From Neodiprion pinetum (Eukaryota; Arthropoda; Insecta; Hymenoptera; Diprionidae), in contig NC_060232.1 of NCBI RefSeq assembly GCF_021155775.2, positions 1,488,001-1,552,000 on the forward strand: DNA of 64,000 nucleotides. Direction: 5' to 3'. Both the position numbers and the translations under genes were made by a program. Positions 1 through 11,900 of the stretch are shown here, in pieces (within the stretch, counting starts at the first letter, position 1; every line of letters starts with the position of its first letter). A model generated the notes under the pieces. The model made no database searches. It worked only from the letters and a program-made list of their open reading frames with translations, and was not told where the DNA came from.

Positions 1-215
1 TATACATCGTTGTAAAATTCAGATGTAGTCGTTCTCTTTTTATCGGCAAACCGAATATATCTATCAAAATTACCAGCGTTCACGTTTGAATTTTCCATAT
101 ATTCCGTCAGACAGCAGCACAATTCGAATATCGTGTTACCCGTCTCCATGGAAACGGGAATAGCGCGTGCAAACATCAAACGCCAAATCTCACCAAATCG
201 ATGTTTCGTAAACAT
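1..215 (-). CDS. 5' coding end of an unidentified gene, divergent to CEP290 (partial, runs off the left edge)
   Basis: On the minus strand an open frame begins with an ATG at 215-213 and stays open to base 1 (71 codons plus two bases). An in-frame TAA lies two codons upstream of this ATG, so 215 is the most distal possible start; the base at -3 is A, a favourable context. The N-terminus begins MFTKHRFGEIWRL. It then has a cysteine triplet (residues 35-37) and a charged stretch RYIRFADKKRTTT, a balanced composition typical of a real globular protein. Further in-frame ATGs (residues 14, 24 and 41) could be used instead. I do not recognise the family and assign no function. Its start codon lies only 19 bases from the CEP290 start on the other strand, so the two genes probably share a bidirectional promoter. 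Coding status is inferred from the uninterrupted frame and composition; the 3' part is outside the window. Confidence 0.6.
   Translation of the reverse strand, partial: MFTKHRFGEIWRLMFARAIPVSMETGNTIFELCCCLTEYMENSNVNAGNFDRYIRFADKKRTTTSEFYNDV
142..155 (+). promoter_or_regulatory. X-box (RFX transcription factor site) upstream of CEP290
   Basis: The 14-mer GTCTCCATGGAAAC matches the X-box consensus GTHNYYATRRNAAC at every position. RFX factors (DAF-19 in worms, Rfx in flies) use such sites, typically within a few hundred bases of the start codon, to switch on ciliary genes. It lies 79 bases upstream of the CEP290 ATG, where a functional X-box would be expected. The same bases also encode part of the divergent minus-strand gene (around residues 20-25), so the match could be partly coincidental. 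Confidence 0.65.
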
Positions 216-234
216 GTTTTACTCTCCGTAGAGG

Positions 235-3200
235 ATGGTTCGAATAAATTGGGAACGAGTATTGTCCGTCAAGCCGGCAGCCTTGACGGACGAAGAGATT
301 GAGGATTTATTTCCCATGGTGGTAAGCTGCGATATTGATAACGTCGAGAATATTAATAACCTAAAAGCCTTGATGAAACTATCTCAAGAAATGCTGCAGC
401 ACAAAGACAATCAGGTAATTATTACTTGGTCAACCTTTTAAAAATCGCCACGCCTTCGTTACATGCAATCGATTACAACAGGTCGAGTCTTTGCTGCTAG
501 AATGCGACGAATTGAAAGGAAAGATTTCAGCGATGAGTTCCAAGACCGGGTCGGCGTCGAAGAGAAAAAAAAGTGAGGGAAAGAAAGGATCGTTCAGAAT
601 TTAGCTGCATGTATAATCCAGCATCGGTTAATTAACGATTTGATTTTGATATGCAGGTCTTGCCTCAGACTTGGTAAACGACGATGAAGATAGCGCTGTG
701 TCCTCCGGAAGCGGCCTTGCCAGGGACAGAAATCAGAAGATTGCTACTCTCATGTCTGAACTCGAGGTGTCTCATTCTTTTTCCACATTTTCAATCCTTG
801 TGTGAATTCTTAGTCATCCTATTTGCTAATATACGTTCAATTTATTCACTGTACAGACCATAGAAACTGAAAATTTCACACTGAAGGAAAAGTTGAGATT
901 AATCAAAGAAGAAATGGAGGATTCAACGGTACAAATGAACCAGATGACTGAAAAGCTGAGCTCTCTGAAAGGACAGAATACACTGTACAAAGGTAGAACA
1001 GTTTTGAATGAAGTTTACCATTCATTACAATGGTTCGATTACTACGATTGACCAGCTGTTATGGATAATCAACATTCATACCTTTATTCTTTATGTATAG
1101 AAAAATTAGCAGAACGTGACAGAGAAAACAAAGCTCTGCTGAGTCAAATCAAGGCTATAACCGCACAGCAATTAGATAGAGATAATGTTATAGACGAATT
1201 TAGTACAGCTATCGATGCTCGGGTAACTGAGTGGAAGGTAAAAATCTTCGCATTTCTGGTTTCAGTTTACAGAATATCGTTATGAATCAGGAATTTAAAT
1301 TTCAGCTAATACTCGATGAAAAAGATGCTGAAATAACTGCGCTGAGAGAAAATCTCTCACAGTCGATCCACTCATTAACATCCATCAGGGATGAGAATAA
1401 ATCACAAGTTGTTCACTTGAATGAAATTATCAAACAACGAGACCAGGCGATAGAAGAATTGCAGAATAAACTCAGTGAGGCTGTAACGGAGATGAACGAA
1501 AGCACCATTCTTATAGAAAAGTTGAAAGCAGACGCACAGAGGTCCGTATGTGAATAAATAGCTAGACTCATTTGCATCACATTTCATCTGAACCTTGTAC
1601 TAATTTTCAATTCGTCTAGGTTTGAAAAGAGCAGCAGACGGAAGGAGCAGCGAAACCTGCTGAAAAAAATTCAAGAATCCAACGAAAAAATAATAAATCT
1701 ACAAAACGTTTTAGCGCAAACAGAAGGCGATGCCGAAATAAAGAGTAAGGAGGTAAGAAACCATTTGACTTTCCATAGAACAATTTCTTCATCTGGTATT
1801 TCTTTGTTCAGCTGTGCGAGGCGTTGATAATGTTGAAGCGTTATGAGAATAGTGAATACGGTCTAGCTGAAGCGACCAATGAATTAAGGAATCTAAAATC
1901 CCAACTGCAACAAAAAGAGGACCATATTGAGGACCTTATTCACATTATAAACAAAATGGAAGAGCTGAGTTCTCAACAAGAAATGAAGATAGTTGCTTTG
2001 TGGTAAGCAGCATCAATTTGCCAGTGATGACATATTGTATAGTTTTGTTCTTGCAAGTCAAATTTTACAGTGAAAAATTGGAACTACCACCTGATGAGAC
2101 AATTCCTGTAGATGGAATTGTATCAAAACATACAGAGGAGTTGCGAAAGGCAGAAAATATAAAATTAGAAAATGAATTTTTGAAAAAAGAAAACATTGAG
2201 CTCAAGTCTGATGTGAGTTCACCTTTTTTGTATTTATTCCCCTGAATCATTCGGCATTCCCAATTTTTACTCATTAATAATCTATTCTTTTTTAATCGTT
2301 CTAACAGGTAAGAGCATTGAAATACAGACTGAAGGCTTTAGCAGAGAAGACAATTGTTCCACATGTAGATACTGTGGAGACCCAATCTGATCTCGTAGTA
2401 ACTACCCCAATGAAAATGTCAAAGGGAAACTACAACTGGCTTGTGGAAAGAGAGGCAATTGCACAACGGCATATGAATGAGATTGAGGAGATCAAAAGCA
2501 ATGTCCGGATAGTTGTTGAGGAAAATGAAGCTCTGAGAAAGGGGATGCACGAAATACTGGACAGCGTGCATAAACAAGACGGTAATTTATACAGCTTTCA
2601 CACTATCTTAGTAGCTGATAATTTCACGAACCAACTGTTGCCCTATGTAACAAAATCTTAATCCAAAACCAGGCTCTTGCGCCGTCGAAATTCAGTCTGA
2701 AACCTTGGAACAACTTTTGGAAGCACTCGATGTGAGGCATTTAGCTGGTTGGTACCATCCGGCAATGAGATTGCAGAGTCGTCTGAACACAATAGAAGGT
2801 AGCAATAGCGAGCTTCGAGCGCAGCTAAGACAAATTAGGTGGGAATCAAAAAAATGGAATAACAAGATGCATCTCTACTTTAATAATGTGTTTCAATTAC
2901 AGGTCAGAGCTGCAAAAAAAAGATGAAATTTTAAGACAGATCGCTCTTAATGATTCGTTAAAAAAAACGACATCAGACTCAGTCTCTGAGACTGGTGAGG
3001 TGAAGCCCCGTCATTCCTTGGGACCTATAGATGCGCAGGATTCGTGCGAAAATGAAAAGTCCGAATGGCAAATAGAGCGGACCGCTCTCTATGAAGAGAA
3101 AAATGAGCTGGAAGATACGATCATGAGGTTGGAAGTTCACTTAGAGGAGTACGAAAAGAACTGGCAAGTTTTGGAATCAGGTGAAGAGGAGATTAAAAAA

Positions 3201-6200
3201 GCCTTTGTGAAAATGTGTAAAGAAAGTGCTGAACACGCTGTACAGACAATTGTTATAAATCGGAAATGTAAAATTCTCGAAGAGTTGCTCAGTAGAGAGT
3301 CGACCAAATATTACAACAGGCAGAAGGAGTACATTGCTAGCGAAAATGAGCTGAGAAAAAGACTTGCAAATCTAGAAAAGTCTAATAAGATTCTTGACGC
3401 GCGAATCAGTACGCTTCAGAGTAACTTGTCTAATTCTGTTAGCTCAGTGGAGTTCAACGAGCTAAAAGAAAAACACAACGAAGCATGTATCCGATTGAGA
3501 ATGGTGCTTGAGGAGAGAGGAGTCTATGCAGAGGAAGATTCAGCACTCCATAGTGAAGCGAAATCCCAACTAGGAGAAAGTGAGGACCCCGTCAGAATCT
3601 CGGAAGGTGAATATACTAGTAATGAGAGCGACGTAAATCTGGAAAAACAACCTGACCATGGTCCACAAACTAGTCATGTTACCAAATTACACGAAAATGC
3701 ACAAAATCAATTAGCAAAATACAAAGCTGAAGTTGCGCAATTTTCGAAGCTGAATTTTGAGCTACAAGAGGAAATAGTTGGGCTGCATAAACAATTGTCA
3801 AAGTACGTTCAAGGTGTTCGTCAACCAGACAAGACAAAGATATGTGAATTGGAGGAAAAAGTTACGTCTCTAAAAATTCAGAATGAAAACGCTGAAAGGA
3901 GAGCAAAAATTGCAGATCAAGAAGCGCAGATGCATGCGGCTCAGAATTTTCTAAAAACTTTTGAGATGGATAGTATGAGACATCAACTACTTGACCTTCA
4001 GTCAGTCAGTGAAGACAAGGAAATTATCGCCAGGCTTGGCTTCGAATTGACAAATTGTAAAATTCTCGAAGCTGAGACAAGCAAGCGAAATATCTTACTC
4101 CAGAATGAAATTTCGCATCTTCAAGATGTGAATGTTAAATTGAAGCAAAAGACTGAAGACTCTCTTGCGAATGTCAGGGATTGCCAAAAGCAGTGTGACG
4201 CCCGTTGCAGGTAAATTGATTAAGTGAATAAAAAATGAGTAGCTAATTGCAAATAATTTCTTCAATACAAATTTTTCTTCCCAGGAGCTACTTAGACGTA
4301 ATAGAATTTTTACAACGTCAGTACGCTGGCTCGACGTCGTTAACTGCATTGGAGCGATTTGAGTCAATTTTAAAAAAATCGAAAGTGGACCGGCTGGCTA
4401 TTGATGAGTTACTGAAAGAGGCTACAAAGAACGCTGACAATATTCGAGCACAACAGGATGTCCTTGCTGGGCGCTTGCAGGTTGTTGAACAACTTAAAAA
4501 CATATTAGAAGAGCAAATTGGAAACCCAGACGTGCAGGATATAATACACCGCTTTTCAGAGAGCTCACAGTCGAAGCTTGGGGTAAGCAGATACCGCAGT
4601 ATCAGGCCTTGTCTTTTTCGATCTAAAATAAATCTTCTTTACATTTATCTTTGCGATGTTTTCAGGAGCTAAGATATAAACGGCAAATAAACCAGCTTGA
4701 AAATGAACTGCAAATAGTCAATAGCAGAATTGCATCTCAGGAGACTTTAATAAACGCTATGGAATCGGAAATGATTTTTATACAAAAAATCTGGAGTAGA
4801 TCGTCTAATAACGATGACGGAAGTAGCAATCAAAATCCAGAGATAAACATCATCGATGTAGACGTAGATGTTGTAGATGTAGAAACGGCTTCGATCGCTG
4901 TGCAAACGCACATAGAGAGCCGTTCCGTCGAGACGCAAGTCCACCGCGATCAGGAAGCGGTTCCAATTACCAGTGTCAGGAATGAGTCAAACGAAGATGG
5001 GCAAACTGATTACACTTCTCAAATAGGTCGGAACGAGAGACTGAATCAAGCGTTATCCCTGGCCTCGGAGCGATCTGCTTTGCTCGTAAAGTACGAGTTG
5101 GAAATTGCAGAGTACCGAGAAAAAATAGCCACTCTGAATGAGCAACTTGCCGAAAAACATTCTCTGCTCAGTACAGTAACCGAAAAAACTGAAGAACCTG
5201 TAAAGTTCAATCCAAGTGTTGCAGACATTGAGACCTCCGATAAAATAGTCCTGAGATCAACGGTCAACAGTTTGCAAAAAATTATTACTCAAAAGGAAGA
5301 AACCATTCTCAGGTACCAAAATTTGTTGAAAGAAGACAGAGATGAACACAGCAAAGCAGCTGCTCGCTTACAGGAGGAAATCAAGAGTCTTCAGGCTCGA
5401 GTAGCTGGAATGCAGCAACAGGTGAATCAAAAGTATGACGCAGTAGTTTTATAACAATGAAATGGAGAGTTGATTTTTCTTTTGTTAATACTTAATTTGC
5501 ACTCCTGTCAGAATAAACGACTACATTCATTTGCCCGAGGCTTTGCCAGTCAGAGAAAAAGTGCATAAAGATAGAAACAAGAATATCGACCTGGAAGAAG
5601 AGGCTGAGAAATTGAACGAACGTGTTTCTACACTAGAGGCTGATTTGAGTATAGCTAAGGAGTTGGGAGAACGATGGCATCGACTTGCTGAAGAGAGACT
5701 GAAGCACATGGACCACATGAGAGGAAGGTATCGTATTTTTTTATCAATTCTTAATGTAGTTGAAAGCGGGCTGCCCCCGTAACCCTTACGCGCAGTATCC
5801 AATTTGTTTGATACAGATTAGAGGAACAGCACAAAAATGAGCTAGAGAGCTACAGAATGGAGCGCGACAAGTGGCAGCTCGAGGCTGATACACTGAGGCA
5901 ACAATTATCTGACAACAGAGTGCAGCTTGCTAAGGGAAACAGTTTGTTATCCAAAGAGTTGCAAGAAAGGGATAATCGAATTCACGAGCTTGACATAGCT
6001 TATCAGGAGCTGCAGGTAACACACGACGTTTTTTAATCGTTTAGTGAATGATATCAACGTGTACAAACATGTCTGATTTTTAAAGAACGAGATGGAACTC
6101 GCTGAGAGAAACACAGTTTCGCGACAGACGGTAGCTCATGATTCTAAGATGCAGGAGATCACTAACAGTATTGGGAGAGCTCAGTCCAACCAGTTGCAAT

Positions 6201-8208
6201 CTCAGTTGGATCTTGCCCGTAAGCAACTACAGGCACTGGCGGAAAAAGAGAAGAATTACAAAAGTCAGATCGTCGATCTCAAACAGCAGCTGAGTCGGAG
6301 GTGCGAAGATAATTCACTGTAGAGTTAAAAATTTCCCCTTAGCCATACTCGTGTTAGCCTTTTGTAAACCGTTTGTACCAATATTACTACACTGTCTCAT
6401 TGACTAAATCTCCAGGTACATGGCAGCTAAAACCCACGAACAAAGAAACTCTCAGCGTGAAATACAACTTGAAAGAAAAGCGAGGGGATTAGAGGAAGAG
6501 TTGCATACGCTCAAACTACAACTGGAAAGAGAAAAATTCACGCACGAAAATAAGAAACTCAAAGTATACTTCACTCGAGTTAAATGTTGCACAATTTAAG
6601 TAACGGGAAACCATAACGCGACAAATAAATTTGCATTTATAAATACTGTAAATAATCATCAAAATCCGGTATTTGTACGCGTTATGGGTTTCCGGTCCCG
6701 AGAGCGTGCTCATAATCATTAAATCATAATTTATGTTCAAGCTTTACGTTCAGATAGTTAAAGCTTTCATGTAATTTAATATTTCCATTCGTTTCATATG
6801 CCAACAGACAGCAGAGGAACTAGCACTGTGGGACAAGCAAAAACGATGGCAACAAACGGCTGAGAAGTTCAAGGACAAATTGAAGGATAAGACAGAGGAG
6901 TACAACAAGCTGCAAGCGAATCACGAGAAGCTCAGAGCAGTAGTGTCCTGCATGGAGCGTGAAAAATGGTACCTACGAAGTAAGTTGAGGTGCGAAAATG
7001 GCTGCCTCATTGGTAGCTTGTCCGCTAGACCTAGAACGTTGAACCACACGGATATCCTGGAAGATCTTCAGCACGAATGCCACACGCTGAGAAGCAGAGT
7101 CCGAGAACTAACCGATCGTCTCGAGAGTGCGGACACGTCACAGCTAATTTTACAGATCGAGGCACAACGACGACAGATTTCATCTCTGGAAACCGTGACC
7201 AAGGTATTTATTTTACATCTGTAGATTCATTTTGTTCACCTGTTCACTCTTTATTTCAATCTATCAGGGAAACGAGTATGTCGTCGACCAATTGGAGAGA
7301 CTCGAGGCGACAAAAGACGTCCTGGAGAAGAACAATCTAAAGTTAGAAAGCGAGAACTTGGAGCTGCGGCTTGAGATCGAACGTATTGTTCTAGATACCC
7401 CGAGATTGAGGGAGAAGGTTGAGCATTTAGAAAAGTAAGTCTCTCCGTCCGAGTTGTTGTCGTGAATGAACAGTGCACGCATAAGTTGCAATATTATCTC
7501 TGATCGCCAGATACGTGGAACTACTGAAAGTAGAAAAATCTACCGAATCATCGCCGCGTTTATTTGCAAAGGAATCTCACGAGCATGGAAACAAATCAAC
7601 CGTTGAACTCGAGAAAACCGTGTTTACTTTGAAGCGGGTAATCGAGAAGCTCCAAGCGGAGAACAAGCGTTTAAAAGTAATCGCGAAAAAGAATCCCCAC
7701 CCGCAATCAATGGTAATAAAATAATAATTAGCTCGCGAGATATCCCTGAGCAATACCTCGATCAGGGTGATAGTCAACCGGCAGTAAAATATTTCTTCCT
7801 TTTATTATTCAGACAAGGCCAAACAGCGGCGGAAGCACTTCGTCCCTTCACGGGCAATACGAAAGAGCGCAGCAGCGCGTTGTTGCCCTAGAAACCGACC
7901 TCCAATTAGCCGAACAAAGAATAGCGATGCTTGAGAATTCGCGGAAGGAAGAGGACAACGCGGGAGAGATTGGCGTTTTAAGGCAGCAACTTGCGCACAA
8001 ATCGGAACTGCTTGACAAAGTTAAACAGCTACTGACCAGGGCCGCTATTAACGAAAAATCATTGCGGCAGAAGGTGCGTTGGAAAAATTGAACAGTGGGT
8101 AAAACAAAGCGTGAATACTGTGTCTTTCAGATCCAAATGCTCGAGGCTAAACAATCCTTGGAAACCATACCAGAGTGCTACGTATCGCCGCCAACTCCGG
8201 ACGACTGA
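235..8208 (+). CDS. CEP290: CEP290 homologue, centrosomal/ciliary transition-zone coiled-coil protein (23 exons)
   Basis: CEP290 is a long coiled-coil protein of the ciliary transition zone that links the axoneme to the membrane and controls protein entry into the cilium; in insects, cilia occur mainly in sensory neurons and sperm. Exons I derive, all joining in frame: 235-414, 482-572, 657-766, 857-992, 1101-1237, 1306-1541, 1620-1752, 1812-2002, 2071-2212, 2308-2581, 2673-2838, 2903-4210, 4285-4582, 4666-5432, 5512-5727, 5817-6015, 6086-6300, 6416-6563, 6808-7203, 7268-7434, 7511-7712, 7813-8073, 8131-8208. The total is 6051 nt, i.e. 2016 residues plus stop, against about 2480 in human. Recognisable segments are the N-terminal INWERV block, ARVTEWKLILDEKDAEI across exons 5-6, the YENSEYGLAEA block in exon 8, and near the C-terminus VELEKTVFTLKRVIEKLQ in exon 21. 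Nearly the whole protein is predicted heptad-rich coiled coil. The largest exon, 2903-4210, encodes the middle third. Two junctions are less certain: exon 6 uses a weak GTCCGT donor forced by phase, and exon 14 must use GTATGA at 5433 rather than GTGAAT at 5422. Confidence 0.93.
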
Positions 8209-8912
8209 GAGTATGTTTAATTAACTAGTCGAGGATGAACATGAACCGGGACTTGTCATCGACGATCATGTGTGTGTTCTCTTTCTTTATTTTATCTAGT
8301 CTTAAGGATAAGTAACGAATCGACGAAGCAAGACACCGATATTTATTACACACATTTGAAATTAGCCGAAAACAGTACATAATTTGTAAGGCGGATCAAG
8401 ACGAATACACGCACGTGAACCTTCAAGGTACCCAAGTATTTCTATATCTATAGAAAGCCTGCGAAGAAATGTGAAAAAATGATAATTTTTTTCTCTCATA
8501 ACAGAGGAAAAGTGAAAGTTGAAATTTCCGAGAGAAATTCTTCAACAGGTTTCAAAGATACGAGACGACGTGTAGCGCAATTCGCGGGCAATCGGTATCT
8601 GCGAAAATAAACTGCCGATATAGATAAAAGACGAAACCGTGTGAGTGGTATGTTAATTAATAATTCGTACGGTTATCAAAAAGTCCGGACTGCGGTATAT
8701 AAGATTGCCAAATGTTACGTATCTATGTACATACATGTAATGTACGAGATATAGATACGAATATGTTGCGCGCGTTACGAAATCCGGTGAAGGTCACGAC
8801 CCTGCGTAAACCCCAGGTCGAGATAACGCTTTGTGTGTTAATACAATATATATTGCGTGTGTTAGCGATAACGGGGCCCGCGCGTCACTACGAAACACAG
8901 TATTTGACGAGC
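8209..8912 (+). other. CEP290 3' flank and BCKDHB 5' flank
   Basis: About 700 bases separate the CEP290 stop from the preferred BCKDHB start. The first AATAAA after the CEP290 stop is at 8606-8611, a plausible polyadenylation signal giving a 3' UTR of roughly 400 bases. The rest should hold the BCKDHB promoter and leader; I see no TATA box I would trust. Two ATGs in frame with BCKDHB, at 8712 and 8763, lie in this stretch. Confidence 0.5.
8606..8611 (+). promoter_or_regulatory. Candidate polyadenylation signal for CEP290
   Basis: This is the first AATAAA hexamer downstream of the CEP290 stop codon, about 400 bases after it and before the BCKDHB start. No transcript evidence is available; the call rests on hexamer and position only. 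Confidence 0.4.
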
Positions 8913-11900
8913 ATGGCTACCAGCAAGTTCTGTTCGCGTCTCCGCAACGTTACAAGATTGTCAATAACAAATTCAGGCAGCATTTTCCCCGCCGTCGGTC
9001 CGTCAACAATCCGGCATGCAGGAATCGGAAGAACGCATTTCACCTACGCACCGGAATCCCCGCCAACGAATTCCGGTAATCTACGAATATGAAAAGAAGT
9101 CTAAAGACTCCTTGTTTTTTTTCATTCTTTTTTTTTTGTTTTGTTTTTTTCATTACTTTGAATTGATTCGAAAGAAAATGAGAATAATAAAAATTAAAGA
9201 AAAAGAAACGGCAGCGTCGATCGGGTGATGTGTGTTACAACATGCGGATCATGCTCTTGCACCAGTTCGTGGTTTCCTCGTCATTTTACTTCTCCGCTCC
9301 CCCCTCCCCCCTCCCCCCTACCCCCTTTCTTTTTCTTTTTGTTTTCGTCTCTCATACGAGAAGTTGAACGAGGTCGTTGGCTATCCGCGGGGCTACTCGA
9401 TATACAGGATTTTACTTAAGGTCTTTCATTATATACCAGATTCGCGAAGGATATGTACGTTATACTTATTCACCGATTCGCAATTAACGCTTGTCGGCAC
9501 GTTGAACGAAAAAAAAAGAACACGATAATAATAATGATATAATGCTCGTTCTCACACGCTCAAACGTCAACTTATCACATGGTCGTAAATTATTGCGATA
9601 TTTTTACCATACCCGTGAATTGATTGTAGAGATTCTGTTACCAATTTCTCTTTCTATCTGCGAGAGGAATCACCTCGCATCGTTGAGAAATTCTTGACCG
9701 TTTATACGACTGCATACCTGTATGTATATGTACGTGCACGTGTACACAGGTGATACGCAAGAGATGAACATGTTCAAAGCAATAAACAACGGCCTTGCAC
9801 TCAGCATGGAAGCGGACGAATCGGCAGGTAATATACCATTTTCACACATACTACCTTGCTAAGATTCGATGATTTGTACGTAAAGTGAACGTAACCATTT
9901 ACTTATCTACAAAGTACGTGAAATTTATCTTGTCATTATCCAACAAGCAGATTTCGCGAACCGTGTATATCGGGCAATAAGATCTACGAATTTGCATTAA
10001 CATTCTACCAGAAATCGTAACTGAGAAGCTGTATACACTTTCCTTTCATTTTTTCTATTTTTGCCCAAATTCGTATAATCTACGACCGGTACACACGCAA
10101 AAGTCGTTCCAACTTTACTACAAACAATAATTCTTATCTTATCGTCACTTTTATAATACTGTAGGTATAGGAGGTATATACGAATTTCCAAATTTACGTT
10201 TTAGTTTTAGTTTTTCTTTTTTTTATCATTTTTTAATAAATCTCTCTCTTCTACCGTCGCGATAATGACGTATAAATTACTTTTACGAATGAGAAATGGA
10301 TTACAATAGCAAATGGAAGTTGACGCACTGCATACCTTATATCCACGCTTATAACAGTATTCTTCGGGGAAGACGTGGCCTTCGGCGGTGTCTTCAGGTG
10401 TTCGATGGGTCTTCAGGAACGCTTTGGTAAAGATCGGGTATTCAATACGCCGCTTTGCGAGCAGGGAATCGTCGGTTTCGGCATCGGCATCGCGAACATG
10501 GGATCGACCGCAATTGCGGAAATACAATTCGCCGACTATATTTTCCCCGCCTTCGATCAGGTAAGGAAAAACTTGCCGCGATCTCCGGCGATTCTAAGGT
10601 TGAAGATAATTTACAGGAACAAAAAATAAAAGAAATGAAAATCATTTTCACTTCAAGCTCGTCAACGAGGCTGCCAAAATGCGGTACCGCAGCGGCGGAG
10701 ACTACGATTGCGGAAAATTGACCGTCAGGGCACCATGCGGAGCGGTCGGTCACGGCGGTCTCTACCATTCCCAATCACCCGAAGCTTATTTCGCTCACAC
10801 TCCAGGCCTCAAGGTCAGTTCACGTCGTATCCTCGTTATAAAGAAAAATCGATTTTCATTCGAAAATATTCAAAGGGTCGATCGTACAAGTGGTGACCGA
10901 AAGCTGTCCCTTATCCTTCCCCTTGACTCATCTGAATTTCGCACCCGCACTTTCGCAGATTAAAAACTCGTCCAAGTTTCTTGTTTTTTTAAGCATCGCG
11001 CGGCTCTGGACTGTTTTAGTAATAATGATAATAATAATCATGATAATAATAATAACGAGACGTGACTTGGAATTAAAACAAAGGGAGAAAAGCACGCAAT
11101 CCTTCGCAACGTGTACTTCTTTCTAAAATTTTGCAAATTGTCCCCAGGTCGTGGTGCCTCGTGGACCGATAAAAGCCAAGGGTTTGCTGATGAGTTGCGT
11201 GGCCGAGCCTGATCCCTGCATAATATTTGAGCCAAAAATTCTTTACCGTGCCGCGGTTGAGGAGGTTCCGATCGGCAGATACGTTACGGAAATCGGCAAG
11301 GCGGAAATCGTCAGGAAAGGTCAGCCGCTTTCCCCGCATCTCTGATTTCGATTTAACCATCTTCGTGAAGTTTCCCTGCGATACTAATGACGACAAAAAA
11401 AAAAAAAAAAAGTCAAACTTACGCACGCACGCGCGCACATTCTTCTTTCTTTATCAATGTTCTCCGTTCTTCAGGCACCGACGTAACTCTCGTCGGCTGG
11501 GGAACTCAGGTTCACGTTCTGATCGAAGTTGCGAATCTCGTCGAGGAGAAGCTCGGAGTTTCCTGCGAGGTGATTGACCTCGTTACAATCCTCCCGTGGG
11601 ACGTGGATGCCGTTTCTCAGGTGATTTTAATCCCCGTTTCGAATCGTCGAGGGTCGAGACGTGCGCATAGCCCAGGAATATAAATTTTTCCTCAATTTGT
11701 CGAAGTCATCGTTATACACTGCGGTTTCATCAAATGATCAAAATAATCAACTCATTTAACGTTAACTGCTTTTCAGTCGGTGAAAAAAACCGGTCGATTG
11801 ATCATCGCCCACGAGGCACCGCTCACCTGCGGTTTTGGAAGCGAAATAGCAGCTACTATTCAGGTAAACTTTAACCTACCGTCCAACAAACATTTTACAT

